Source: Stappia albiluteola
Lineage (GTDB): Bacteria > Pseudomonadota > Alphaproteobacteria > Rhizobiales > Stappiaceae
Length of the DNA stretch: 64,000 nucleotides
Assembly: GCF_014050225.1 (NCBI RefSeq)
Contig: NZ_JACFXV010000043.1
Span: 434,001 to 498,000, forward strand
Direction of reading: 5' to 3'
Both the position numbers and the translations under genes were made by a program. Numbering within the stretch: the first letter of the stretch is position 1; the number at the start of each line of letters is the position of its first letter. Of this stretch, positions 46,364-55,380 are shown one piece after another. Below the pieces are notes generated by a model, which ran no database searches, was not told the origin of the DNA, and saw only the letters and a program-made list of their open reading frames with translations.

Positions 46364-47966
46364 GGGTGGCCCTTCCTTCAGCCGCCTTGCCGGCCTCGCC
46401 GGCATGTCCGCCCATCAGCAGGCCTATCCGCTCGCGCGTCATCTTCTCCGCCGCTTCCGCCGCCGACAGTTCGCCACGCGAAATCACGGCGATGCGGTCG
46501 GCAATTTCGAATATTTCGTCAAGATCCTGACTGATGACCAGCACGGCGCTGCCGGCGCGTGCCAGGTCGATGAGCTGCTGGCGGATCGATGCCGCAGCGC
46601 CCGCATCCACACCCCAGGTCGGCTGGTTGATCACCAGGACGCCGGGGTTGCGATCGAGTTCCCGTCCAACCACGAATTTCTGCAGGTTGCCGCCCGATAG
46701 CGAACGCGCTTCCGGATTGTCGTGCGACATGCGCACGTCGAAATCGGCCTTGAGCTTCTTTTCCAGCTCCTCGGCCTTGCCCCGGTCGAGGAAGCCGGAG
46801 AGCACCAGGCCGTCGCGCGTCGCATGGCGGGTGAGGATGATATTTTCCGAAAGCTTCAGGCCGGGCACGGCACCATGTCCCAACCGTTCTTCCGGGACAT
46901 AGGCGGCGCCCGCCCGCCGCCTCGCATTGATGCCCTTTCGCCCGACCGGAGCACCGTCGATCAGGACGGCATCGGCGCGATCCGAGAGACGCTCGCCGGA
47001 TATGACGTCGAACAGTTCACCCTGGCCGTTGCCGGCAATGCCGGCAATCGCCACCACCTCGCCGGCCTTCACCTGCAAGTGGATGCTCTTCAGCGGCACG
47101 GAGAACGGACCATCGGCCGGCGCGGAAAGGTCGACGATGGCCAGCCGATCCTCGCCCTCCGTTGCAGAAGACGCTTCGCGGGTGATGTCCTTGATGTCCG
47201 CACCGACCATCATGCGGGCAAGCGATGCCGGCGTTTCCAGCGCCGGATCGCATTCCATCACCACCTTGCCATGGCGCATGATCGTCGCATGGTGGCAGAT
47301 GCGCTGCACCTCCTCCAGCCGGTGGCTGATATAAAGAATAGCGCAGCCTTCGTCGGTCAGGCGCTTCAGCGTCTCGAAGAGCTGGTCGGATTCCTGCGGC
47401 GTGAGCACCGAGGTCGGCTCATCCATGATAATGAGCTTCGGCTCCTGCAGCAGGCAGCGGACGATCTCGATGCGCTGGCGAATGCCGACCGGCAGATCCG
47501 CCACGATGGCGCCGGGATCGAGCGGCAGGCCGTAATCCGCCGACACGCGCCTGATCTTGTCGGCCAGGTCGCGCAGCGACAGCCTGCCCGGAAGGGCAAG
47601 GGCGATATTCTCGGTGACCGTCAGGGCCTCGAACAGGGAGAAATGCTGAAATACCATGCCGATGCCAAGTTTTCTTGCTTCGGCAGGTGAGGATATGGCG
47701 ACCTGTTGACCGTTCCAGGACAAGGTGCCGCCATTCGGCTCCAGCGCGCCATAGAGGATCTTCACCAAAGTCGACTTGCCGGCGCCGTTTTCGCCGAGCA
47801 GGGCATGGATTTCGCCGGCCCTCAGATCGATCGAGACTTTGTCATTGGCGAGGATATCGCCGAAACGCTTGGTGATACCGTGCGCCTGCAGCAGCAAGTC
47901 TCCTGTCCGCAGGCGTCCTGCGGCGGTCTCTCCCGACTTACTGCTTTCCGTATCTCTTCCCATCAC
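46353..47966 (-). CDS. Dual-domain ABC ATPase of nucleoside/purine importer
   Basis: 537 residues, two ABC domains in one chain. First Walker A GENGAGKST and Walker B LIIMDEPTSVLTPQE; the second domain has AGIAGNGQGELF (degenerate Walker A) and signature SLSGGNLQKFVVGREL. This RbsA/NupO-like layout belongs to BMP/sugar importers. Two ATGs are adjacent at the start (47966 and 47963). Follows xdhC by 14 bases, which ties uptake to xanthine oxidation. Confidence 0.92.
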   Translation of the reverse strand: MMGRDTESSKSGETAAGRLRTGDLLLQAHGITKRFGDILANDKVSIDLRAGEIHALLGENGAGKSTLVKILYGALEPNGGTLSWNGQQVAISSPAEARKLGIGMVFQHFSLFEALTVTENIALALPGRLSLRDLADKIRRVSADYGLPLDPGAIVADLPVGIRQRIEIVRCLLQEPKLIIMDEPTSVLTPQESDQLFETLKRLTDEGCAILYISHRLEEVQRICHHATIMRHGKVVMECDPALETPASLARMMVGADIKDITREASSATEGEDRLAIVDLSAPADGPFSVPLKSIHLQVKAGEVVAIAGIAGNGQGELFDVISGERLSDRADAVLIDGAPVGRKGINARRRAGAAYVPEERLGHGAVPGLKLSENIILTRHATRDGLVLSGFLDRGKAEELEKKLKADFDVRMSHDNPEARSLSGGNLQKFVVGRELDRNPGVLVINQPTWGVDAGAAASIRQQLIDLARAGSAVLVISQDLDEIFEIADRIAVISRGELSAAEAAEKMTRERIGLLMGGHAGEAGKAAEGRATHAA

Positions 47967-47980
47967 ACCCCCGTGGCCCT

Positions 47981-48973
47981 TTATTGTCTGGCGCGGTTCG
48001 TGGTTGCAAGAGGCCGCACGGTCCCCGTCCCCTCGCTCACCGCTTCTTGTCTCGCCAAGAGATCGGCTGCAATCGAAACCGCGATCGCCGCCGGAAGTTT
48101 TGATCGGATCGTGCCGAGGCCGATCGGACAGGCGAAGGTCCGCAGGGCTTCCTCTCCAAGCCCCGCCGCGCGGAAGCGCGACATCATCCTTGCCCGTTTG
48201 GTCTTGCTGCCGATGACCCCGACATAGGTAAACCGCCCCGCTCGAAGCGCGGTATCGGCGATCTGCTGATCGAGCGCATGGCTATGGGTCATAATCAGCA
48301 CCATCGCCCCGTCAGGCGCGGCGCCGAGTTCCGCCGCAGGCTCGGCGCTCCGCACCAACCGGCAATTCGCGGGCACATATTTCGGGAAGGCGTCGGCGCG
48401 GCTGTCGATCCAGGTAAGGTCGAAGGGCAGCGGCGCTAGCGACAGCACCAGCGCGCGGCCGACATGGCCAGCGCCGAAGAGATAAAGCGGCGTCCGGTCC
48501 TCTCCGAAACTTTCCACCAGTTCGCCGCCGCTCAGGCTGATCGCTGGCGCATCGGCATTGTCGATCACCCGACGCTTTCCAACGTTGCCGTCCTCTCCGA
48601 CCTTGGAGGCAACCGAGAACCGTCCCTTCGCCTCCAGTTCTGCGAACATTTCCGCCTCGGCGAGCCGCGAAACGCCCATCGCTTCGAAGGACAGGCGTAC
48701 CCTGCCGCCGCAGCATTGGCCGAGATCCGGCCCGAGCGCGAAGCTCCGCAAGCTGATGCCCGCCGCGCCCTGCCTCAGCAGAGTTTCGCCGATGTCGATC
48801 GCTTCGAATTCAAGCTGGCCGCCGCCGATCGTGCCGCTGAAGCGCTTGCCGGGCCGCAGCACGATACGCGCCCCCGCCTCGCGCGGGCTCGACCCTTCCG
48901 CCGACAGCACGCTGATCAGCATGCAGGCGCCATGGTCGCGCAGTGCATCGGCGATGGCGGCCCAAACGGTCAT
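47981..48973 (-). CDS. xdhC: Xanthine dehydrogenase accessory protein XdhC
   Basis: 330 residues. Binds molybdenum cofactor and inserts the sulfurated form into XdhB. Two regions are visible: an N-terminal part with SVLSAEGSSPREAGARIVL and a C-terminal Rossmann-like part with YLFGAGHVGRALV and THSHALDQQI, both family marks. ATGA overlap with xdhB. Confidence 0.94.
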   Translation of the reverse strand: MTVWAAIADALRDHGACMLISVLSAEGSSPREAGARIVLRPGKRFSGTIGGGQLEFEAIDIGETLLRQGAAGISLRSFALGPDLGQCCGGRVRLSFEAMGVSRLAEAEMFAELEAKGRFSVASKVGEDGNVGKRRVIDNADAPAISLSGGELVESFGEDRTPLYLFGAGHVGRALVLSLAPLPFDLTWIDSRADAFPKYVPANCRLVRSAEPAAELGAAPDGAMVLIMTHSHALDQQIADTALRAGRFTYVGVIGSKTKRARMMSRFRAAGLGEEALRTFACPIGLGTIRSKLPAAIAVSIAADLLARQEAVSEGTGTVRPLATTNRARQ

Positions 48974-51303
48974 CTGCCAGTTGCCTCCGCTTGCTTGATC
49001 GCCGCTACCGCTTTCAATATGGCCTCGGGTGTAGCCGGCGCGTCAAGTTCCGGAACGACACCCGGCTTCAGGCTCGCCACCGCGTCGGACACGGCACAAA
49101 AGACCGAATTGGCAAGCATGACCGGAGGTTCGCCCACCGCCTTTGAGCGATAGATCGTATCCTCCGGATTGCCGGGCGAATCGTAGAGCGACACGCTAAA
49201 GGCTTCCGGCACATCCGACGCCGTCGGTATCTTGTAGGTGGAGGGCGCATGGGTTCTCAGCCTCCCCTTGCCGTCCCAGACCAGCTCTTCCGTCGTCAGC
49301 CAACCCATGCCCTGCACGAAACCGCCCTCGATCTGGCCGATATCGATGGCCGGATTCAGCGATTTGCCGACATCGTGCAGGATATCCACCCGGTCGACAC
49401 GCATTTCGCCGGTCATCGTGTCGATGGTGACTTCCGCACAGGCGCCGCCATAGGCGAAATAAAGGAAGGGCCTGCCGCTTGCGGTGGGTCGATCCCAGGT
49501 GATGTTCGGCGTTGCATAGAAACCGGCGGCGGAAAGCTGGATCCGGTTGAGATGGGCTTCCTTGGCCAGCGCCCCGAAATCGATCGCCTCGTTGCCGACG
49601 ATCACCTTGTTGTCGCGGAAATCGATTGCTTCCGCTTCGACGCCGTAATGCGCGGAGGCGAACGCGATCAGCCGGGCCTTGATCATTTCGGCCGCGCGCT
49701 TCGCCGCCATGCCGTTGAGATCCGTGCCGGAGGAGGCGGCCGTCGGCCCGGTATTCGGCACCTTTCCCGTGTGGGTCGCCGTGATGCGCACCCGGTCGAG
49801 CGACACGCCGAATTCCTCGGCCACCACCTGCGCGACCTTCTGATAAAGCCCCTGCCCCATCTCCGTGCCGCCATGGCTCAGATGTATTGAGCCGTCCGTA
49901 TAGACATGGACAAGCGCGCCCGCCTGATTGAGGTGCTTCAGCGTGAAGGAGATGCCGAACTTCACCGGCGTCAGCGCCAGCCCCTTCTTCAGGATGTGGC
50001 TTGATGCGTTGAAGGACCGGATTTCCTCACGCCGGGCCCAATAGGCGGCCTTTTCCTCAAGCTCCCCGATCAGCGCATGCAGCGTGTGATGTTCTTCCAC
50101 TGGCATGCCATAGGGCGTGACGTCGCGGCCGGCGCTGTAGAAATTGCGTTTGCGGATCGTCAGCGGATCCTCGCCGAGCGTGATCGCAATGGCGTCGATC
50201 ATCCGCTCCGCTGCGAGCATGCCCTGCGGGCCGCCAAATCCGCGAAATGCGGTGTTGGAGACCGTGTCCGTCTTCATGCGGCGGCTGAGAATGGCGGCGT
50301 CCGGATAGTAATAGCTGCTGTCGGCATGGAACATCGCCCGGTCGACGACGCCCAGCGACAGATCGGCCGAATAACCGCAGCGCGCCAGAAGCTTCATGTC
50401 GACGGCCCGGATGCGTCCTTCCGCGTCGAAGCCGGCCGTCCAGTCGGCGCGGAAGTCATGCCGCTTGCCGGTCATGATCATGTCGTCGTCGCGGTCGAGT
50501 CGGCATTTGCACGGACGGCCCGTCACGCGAGCGGCCAGGGCCGCAAGGGCCGCCCATTGGTTGGCCTGGCTTTCCTTGCCTCCGAAGCCGCCGCCCATGC
50601 GCCTCACCTCCACGGTGACCGCCGCGTCCGGCAACGCCAGCACCTTGGAGACCGTGTGCTGCACCTCGGAGGGATGCTGCGTGGAGGAATGGACGAACAT
50701 GTCGCCATCCTCACCGGGCACCGCCATCGCCGCCTGGCCTTCCAGGTAGAAATGCTCCTGCCCGCCGATCATCAGTCGGCCGGAGAGCTTGCGTTCGGCT
50801 GATGCAAGGCCGGCCTCGGGCGCCCCCTTGCGGAACTGATAGTCCGGCATGACGGTGATGTCGGCGCCGACCGCGTCGTCCACCGTCAGGATAGGCGTGT
50901 GCTCCTCGACCTCGATCCTGGCAAGGCGGGCTGCGCGCCTTGCGGCGTCGCGCGTCTCGGCGACGACGGCAAACACCGCCTGGCCGTGGAACTGGATATT
51001 TCCTTCCGCGAGCACCGGATCGTCGCCGAAGGAAGGCGAGCAATCGTTCTTGCCCGGAATATCGGCGTGGGTCAGTACCGCGACAACACCCGGATAGGCG
51101 CGAACCGCATCGAGATCGACCGACTTGATGCGCCCGCACACCGCATCGCGATGCCAGCCCGGCACCACATGCAGCGTACCGGCCGGCTCGCGGATATCGT
51201 CGATATAGGTCGCCTCGCCCGTGACATGCTTGATCGCGCTGTCATGCGGGCTTGGCTTGCGGACAGAGGCATAGTCGGCTGCCGGCATCTGGTCAGGCTG
51301 CAT
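48970..51303 (-). CDS. xdhB: Xanthine dehydrogenase molybdopterin-binding subunit
   Basis: 777 residues, the large molybdopterin-cytosine/MPT subunit that hydroxylates hypoxanthine and xanthine. It contains GGFGGKESQANQWAALAA and RGFGGPQGMLA (Moco contacts), and SHGGTEMGQGLYQKVAQ followed by GTDLNGMAAKRAAE. Start ATG overlaps the xdhA end by 11 bases. Acts with XdhA as a heterotetramer. Confidence 0.95.
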   Translation of the reverse strand: MQPDQMPAADYASVRKPSPHDSAIKHVTGEATYIDDIREPAGTLHVVPGWHRDAVCGRIKSVDLDAVRAYPGVVAVLTHADIPGKNDCSPSFGDDPVLAEGNIQFHGQAVFAVVAETRDAARRAARLARIEVEEHTPILTVDDAVGADITVMPDYQFRKGAPEAGLASAERKLSGRLMIGGQEHFYLEGQAAMAVPGEDGDMFVHSSTQHPSEVQHTVSKVLALPDAAVTVEVRRMGGGFGGKESQANQWAALAALAARVTGRPCKCRLDRDDDMIMTGKRHDFRADWTAGFDAEGRIRAVDMKLLARCGYSADLSLGVVDRAMFHADSSYYYPDAAILSRRMKTDTVSNTAFRGFGGPQGMLAAERMIDAIAITLGEDPLTIRKRNFYSAGRDVTPYGMPVEEHHTLHALIGELEEKAAYWARREEIRSFNASSHILKKGLALTPVKFGISFTLKHLNQAGALVHVYTDGSIHLSHGGTEMGQGLYQKVAQVVAEEFGVSLDRVRITATHTGKVPNTGPTAASSGTDLNGMAAKRAAEMIKARLIAFASAHYGVEAEAIDFRDNKVIVGNEAIDFGALAKEAHLNRIQLSAAGFYATPNITWDRPTASGRPFLYFAYGGACAEVTIDTMTGEMRVDRVDILHDVGKSLNPAIDIGQIEGGFVQGMGWLTTEELVWDGKGRLRTHAPSTYKIPTASDVPEAFSVSLYDSPGNPEDTIYRSKAVGEPPVMLANSVFCAVSDAVASLKPGVVPELDAPATPEAILKAVAAIKQAEATGR

Positions 51304-52774
51304 GATCAGCCTCCATCTGCCGGAAACCGGTTATACGCGTATGCGCATCTGGCGCACCGCTTACTTCCACCAACGCCTTCGCCAGCATGCCACGCGCGGC
51401 TTCTCGCCGGTAGTCGGCGCTGGCCCGCATATCGGTGATCGGCGCGTAGTCGTCGGCCACAGCCTTCAGTGCCGGAGCCCAACTCGCCGGGTCGGCCGGG
51501 TTGGCGCCGATCAGCGCCGCTTCGGCACCACGCGCCCGCCTGGGTGTCGCGGCCATGCCGCCGTAGGCGATGCGCGCCTCGGTAATCCGCCCGTCCACGA
51601 TGGTGAAGCGGAAGGCAGCCATCACCGCCGATATGTCCTGATCGAAGCGTTTGGACAGCTTGTAGGCGCGAAACGCCTGATTGGGATCGAGCTTCGGCAC
51701 GAATACGCCTGTGACGAATTCTCCGGTCGCCCTGTCCTGCCTGCCGTAGTCTATGAAGAAGTCTTCCAGCGTCAGGGTGCGCGCATCATTGCCCTTGCGC
51801 AGTTCGATCGTGGCTCCCAGCGCGATCAAGGCCGGCGGGGTGTCGCCAATCGGCGAGCCGTTGGCGATATTGCCGCCGACCGTCCCCGACGCCCTCACCT
51901 GCTTGGAACCGATCCGCCGCCACAATTCGCCGAGATCCGGGTCGATCCGGCCGATGTGCGGCTCGACCGCCGAGTAGGTTGCACCGGCACCGAGCAGCAG
52001 GCCCCCGCGTGTTTCCTCGACGCGATCGAGGCCTTCGACGCGACCGAGCCAGATAACCTTGTCGAGACCGCGCAACTGCTTGGTGACCCAAAGGCCCACA
52101 TCGGTGGCGCCCGCCACGATCGTCGCTTCGGGGTGCCGTTCATAGAGGTCGGCAAGCGCATCGATGGAGCCGGGCGCGGCAAAAAACCGGTCGTCATCAC
52201 CCACCAGAACGTCTTCATCGTCGGCAAGACCCCGCAAGCTTTCCTGCGTTTCATTCTCGCGGCGGCAAAAGGCGTCGTCTGCCGCCGTGAAGCAGCTGTT
52301 CAGTGCAGCCTCGACAATCGGCCGATAGCCGGTGCAACGGCACAGATTGCCGGCGAGCCAGTCGGTAACGGTCTTGCGGTCGGCGCGCTGGTGGTCGGAA
52401 TGATAGAGCGTGAAGAGGCTCATCACGAAACCCGGCGTGCAGAAACCGCACTGGGATCCGTGGGCATCGACCATGGCCTGCTGCACCGGATGCAGGCGAC
52501 CATCCTCGGCCAGATCCTCGACTGTGACGATCTCGGCTCCGTCGATCTGTCCGAGGAAGAGGATGCAGGAATTCACCGGCTTGTAGACGATCCGATCGCC
52601 GGAAAGACGCCCCACCGCCACCGTGCAGGCGCCGCAGTCGCCCTCCCCGCAGCCTTCCTTGGTGCCTTTCAGGCCCGCGTCGAGGCGCAGCCAGTCGAGC
52701 ACCGTCTGGGTCGGACTGAAATCGGACAGTTCGACGACCTTGCCACGATGCAGGAATCTGATCGAGTTTCGCAT
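51293..52774 (-). CDS. xdhA: Xanthine dehydrogenase FeS/FAD subunit
   Basis: 493 residues. The N-terminal [2Fe-2S] plant-type ferredoxin domain has GCGEGDCGAC (Cys42, 47, 50). A second cluster follows with CGFCTPGF and NLCRCTGYRPI. The FAD-binding domain begins near 190 (ATIVAGATDVGLWVTKQ) and includes GSKQVRASGTVGGNIANGSPIGD. ATG shares one base with the uraH stop (TGATG). Confidence 0.96.
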   Translation of the reverse strand: MRNSIRFLHRGKVVELSDFSPTQTVLDWLRLDAGLKGTKEGCGEGDCGACTVAVGRLSGDRIVYKPVNSCILFLGQIDGAEIVTVEDLAEDGRLHPVQQAMVDAHGSQCGFCTPGFVMSLFTLYHSDHQRADRKTVTDWLAGNLCRCTGYRPIVEAALNSCFTAADDAFCRRENETQESLRGLADDEDVLVGDDDRFFAAPGSIDALADLYERHPEATIVAGATDVGLWVTKQLRGLDKVIWLGRVEGLDRVEETRGGLLLGAGATYSAVEPHIGRIDPDLGELWRRIGSKQVRASGTVGGNIANGSPIGDTPPALIALGATIELRKGNDARTLTLEDFFIDYGRQDRATGEFVTGVFVPKLDPNQAFRAYKLSKRFDQDISAVMAAFRFTIVDGRITEARIAYGGMAATPRRARGAEAALIGANPADPASWAPALKAVADDYAPITDMRASADYRREAARGMLAKALVEVSGAPDAHTRITGFRQMEADHAA

Positions 52775-53124
52775 CAGCTCCCCCGGTAGGTCGAATAGCC
52801 GAAGGGCGAAAGCAGCAGCGGCACATGGTAGTGCGCGGAGGCATCGGCGATACCGAACCGGATAGGAATCAGGTCGAGGAAAGCGGGCTCAGGCAGGGAA
52901 GCTCCCGTACCGCGCAGGTAGTCGCCGGCCTTGAAGCGCAATTCATAGATCCCGACCTGCATCACCTCGCCTTCCAGCAGCGGCGAATCCACCCGGCCAT
53001 CGTGATTGGTGACGACGGATTTCACCAGTTCAGGCTCTCCCGCGACCCGCCACAGCTCAATGGCAAGGCCCTTCGCCGGCACGCCCAGTGCCGTATCGAG
53101 CACATGCGTCGTCAACCGTCCCAT
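52774..53124 (-). CDS. uraH: 5-hydroxyisourate hydrolase
   Basis: 116 residues, transthyretin-like fold. N-terminal [17 protein letters not shown] carries the first catalytic His, [13 protein letters not shown] follows, and the C-terminal tail [19 protein letters not shown] is the family signature. Converts 5-hydroxyisourate, the PuuD product, to OHCU. First gene of the purine operon; a palindrome lies 88 bases upstream. Confidence 0.96.
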   Translation of the reverse strand: MGRLTTHVLDTALGVPAKGLAIELWRVAGEPELVKSVVTNHDGRVDSPLLEGEVMQVGIYELRFKAGDYLRGTGASLPEPAFLDLIPIRFGIADASAHYHVPLLLSPFGYSTYRGS

Positions 53125-53211
53125 ATATAGCTCCAGATCCCAATACGAATGCAGGCACCGACCTTGTTCGGCACCCGCCCATTCCGATTCCGAAAAAGAA
53201 ACGTTGCTCTT

Positions 53212-53225
53212 TTAGGCAAGCCTAA
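53212..53225. promoter_or_regulatory. Palindromic operator candidate before uraH
   Basis: Perfect palindrome TTAGGC-AA-GCCTAA, 88 bases upstream of uraH and 40 bases after the LysR stop. It includes T-N11-A, the LysR contact pattern, and so may bind the neighbouring LysR. TTAGGC half-sites also resemble DtxR/MntR-type sites, which would mean metal control. Confidence 0.55.
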
Positions 53226-53264
53226 TCAGCGTGCACCAAGAACGGAAAGCCGACTAGCATCAAT

Positions 53265-54215
53265 TCACGCCTCAACCGATGCCATATCGGCATCAGTTGA
53301 TGGAAGCTGCTTTCGCAATGCGTTCACAACGTGATCGAAAAACATTGACGACGCGAGCCCGAGCGCGCGGTTCGAGGATATCACGACCGAGAAGCGGTCG
53401 TGCTGGAGCGGCTGGTCCTCAAGCTCCCGAAAAACGAGGCTGCCCTGCACAAGCTCTTCCTCGAGACCGATGCGGGTCTGGAAGGCGACCACGTCTCCGC
53501 GCCTCGCCAGAGCCTTCATGAATCTGAGGGAATTGGCTTCGACATAGGTCTTGTGCCGTGACGGCAGGGTGACGAGGACAGCGTCCAGCCGCTTGCGCAG
53601 CGAAAGGCCTTCGGACGGAAGGCAGAAGGGATGAGCAAGGCACTGGGCGAGCGTCAATCGCTCCGTGCGGGACAGCACATGCGCCGGATTCATCACCGCT
53701 CCGATCGGCAGGTCGCGCTGGAAGGCAACGGAAAGCCCGTGTTCGCGCGTCGGGTCGAAGGTGAAGCCGACGTCTGCCTCTCCCGCAATGATCGCCCGGT
53801 TCACCGCGTCGGAACCCGCCACGTTCACCGCAATGTGAATGCCCGGGAATTTCCGTCGGAAGTCGTTCACTATCGAAGGCAGAAGGCTTTCACAGACGCT
53901 TTCGACGGAAGCAACCGCAACGGAGCCGCGCCGCAAGCCCTTCAGTGCGTCGAGTTCGCCGGTGGTCGCCTCGAAATCGGAAAGCGACCGGCGAATATGG
54001 GCCAGCAGGATTTCGCCCGCCTCCGTCAGCCGCACGCCGCGCCCGACCCGCTCGAAAAGCCGGAGGTCCATCGCTTCTTCCAGCCAGAGGATCTGGCGAT
54101 TGACGGCAGAGGAAGCGACATTGAGCTCGCGCGCCGCCGCGCGGATCGAGCCGGCATCGGCGGCGGCCGCGAAGTAACACAGCGCGGGGCCGTAGAGATG
54201 GCGTGCCTGGTCCAC
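53265..54215 (-). CDS. LysR-type regulator of the purine operon
   Basis: 316 residues. N-terminal winged HTH (YFAAAADAGSIRAAARELNVASSAVNRQI, about 14-42, written here only in outline by its first residues YFAAAADAGS) followed by a LysR effector domain (GSVAVASVESVCESLLP). It is on the same strand as the purine genes and directly upstream, which supports a regulatory role for xanthine or urate as ligand; this is inferred. Confidence 0.88.
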   Translation of the reverse strand: MDQARHLYGPALCYFAAAADAGSIRAAARELNVASSAVNRQILWLEEAMDLRLFERVGRGVRLTEAGEILLAHIRRSLSDFEATTGELDALKGLRRGSVAVASVESVCESLLPSIVNDFRRKFPGIHIAVNVAGSDAVNRAIIAGEADVGFTFDPTREHGLSVAFQRDLPIGAVMNPAHVLSRTERLTLAQCLAHPFCLPSEGLSLRKRLDAVLVTLPSRHKTYVEANSLRFMKALARRGDVVAFQTRIGLEEELVQGSLVFRELEDQPLQHDRFSVVISSNRALGLASSMFFDHVVNALRKQLPSTDADMASVEA

Positions 54216-54242
54216 CAGCCTGGGACCCTCCGGTTGGTCAGG

Positions 54243-54268
54243 CCGGGAGCGGATTGATCCGCTCCCGG
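54243..54268. terminator. 11-bp hairpin between quinone oxidoreductase and LysR
   Basis: Stem 54243-54253 with 54258-54268, loop TTGA. It lies 15 bases downstream of the quinone oxidoreductase stop on the minus strand and 28 bases before the LysR start. There is no T run, so it is a possible but unproven terminator. Confidence 0.5.
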
Positions 54269-54282
54269 TCCTCTTTCAGGTC

Positions 54283-55260
54283 TCAGGGTATCAGGATTGT
54301 CGTGCCGGTCGTCTTGCGGTCCTGCAGGTCGCGATGGGCGGATACCGCGTCCTTCAACGCATATTCCTGATTGACCCGGATCTTCACGTCGCCGGATGCC
54401 ACCACATCGAAGAGGTCGTTCGCGGTCGCTTCCAGGTCGGCACGGGCGGCGATGTAGGTGAAGAGCGTCGGCCGCGTCGCAAAGAGCGATCCCCTCTGCG
54501 CAAGCGCCACGAGCTGGAAGTCCGTGATCGGTCCCGACGACTGGCCGAAGGAGACCCAAAGGCCGAGCGGCTTCAGGCAGTCGAGCGAACCCGGGTAGGT
54601 ATCCTTGCCGACGGAATCATAGACGACGTCGCAAAGCTTGCCGCCCGTGATTTCCTTCACCCGCTCCACGAAATTCTCGGTGCGATAGTTGATGACGTGG
54701 TCATAGCCGTGCGCCAGCGCCAGTTCCGCTTTCTCCGCCGATCCGGCCGTTCCGATCACCGTCGCGCCGAGTTTCTTCGCCCATTGGCCGGCGATGAGGC
54801 CGACACCGCCGGCCGCTGCATGGAACAGAAGCGTGGTGCCGGGCTTCACGTCATAGGTCCGCCGCAGAAGATAGCGGGCGGTCATGCCCTTCAGCATCAT
54901 CGATCCGGCGGTCTTCAGGTCGACGCCGTCCGGTACTTTTACCAGCCGGTCGGCGGGGATCAACCGTTCCTCCGAATAGGAGCCGAGCGGCCCGACATAG
55001 GCGACCCGGTCACCGACCTTGACGTTGGTCACGCCCTCGCCAACGGCAATCACCTCGCCCGCACCCTCGTTGCCGGGAATCAGCGGCAATCCGGCCGGCG
55101 CCGGATAGAGGCCGGAGCGAAAATAGGTATCGATATAGTTCAGCCCGATGGCGGCATGGCGGATCCTGGCTTCGCCGGCTGCGGGCGCGCCAACCTCTAC
55201 TTCTTCCCACTTCATCATTTCCGGCGCACCGGTCTCGTGCACGCGTATCGCATGGACCAT
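54283..55260 (-). CDS. NADPH:quinone oxidoreductase (MDR family)
   Basis: 325 residues, zinc-independent medium-chain reductase (QOR type). It has IGLNYIDTYFRSGLY, the cofactor-binding AAAGGVGLIAGQWAKKLGA, and SAEKAELALAHGYDHVINYR. No zinc ligands of alcohol dehydrogenases are seen. Start at 55260 (GGGGAGA upstream); a longer frame from 55323 is unlikely. Reduces quinones or enals with NADPH. Confidence 0.9.
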   Translation of the reverse strand: MVHAIRVHETGAPEMMKWEEVEVGAPAAGEARIRHAAIGLNYIDTYFRSGLYPAPAGLPLIPGNEGAGEVIAVGEGVTNVKVGDRVAYVGPLGSYSEERLIPADRLVKVPDGVDLKTAGSMMLKGMTARYLLRRTYDVKPGTTLLFHAAAGGVGLIAGQWAKKLGATVIGTAGSAEKAELALAHGYDHVINYRTENFVERVKEITGGKLCDVVYDSVGKDTYPGSLDCLKPLGLWVSFGQSSGPITDFQLVALAQRGSLFATRPTLFTYIAARADLEATANDLFDVVASGDVKIRVNQEYALKDAVSAHRDLQDRKTTGTTILIP

Positions 55261-55380
55261 GAGAGGTCTCCCCAAGCTCTTTAAAGGCATATGGCAGGGA
55301 TCATGGAGAGATGGTCCGCGCACGGCAAGCCCTGCCCGTCCACCGAACGGGGTCGTGGGAGGGGCGAATGCGGTCGCGCT

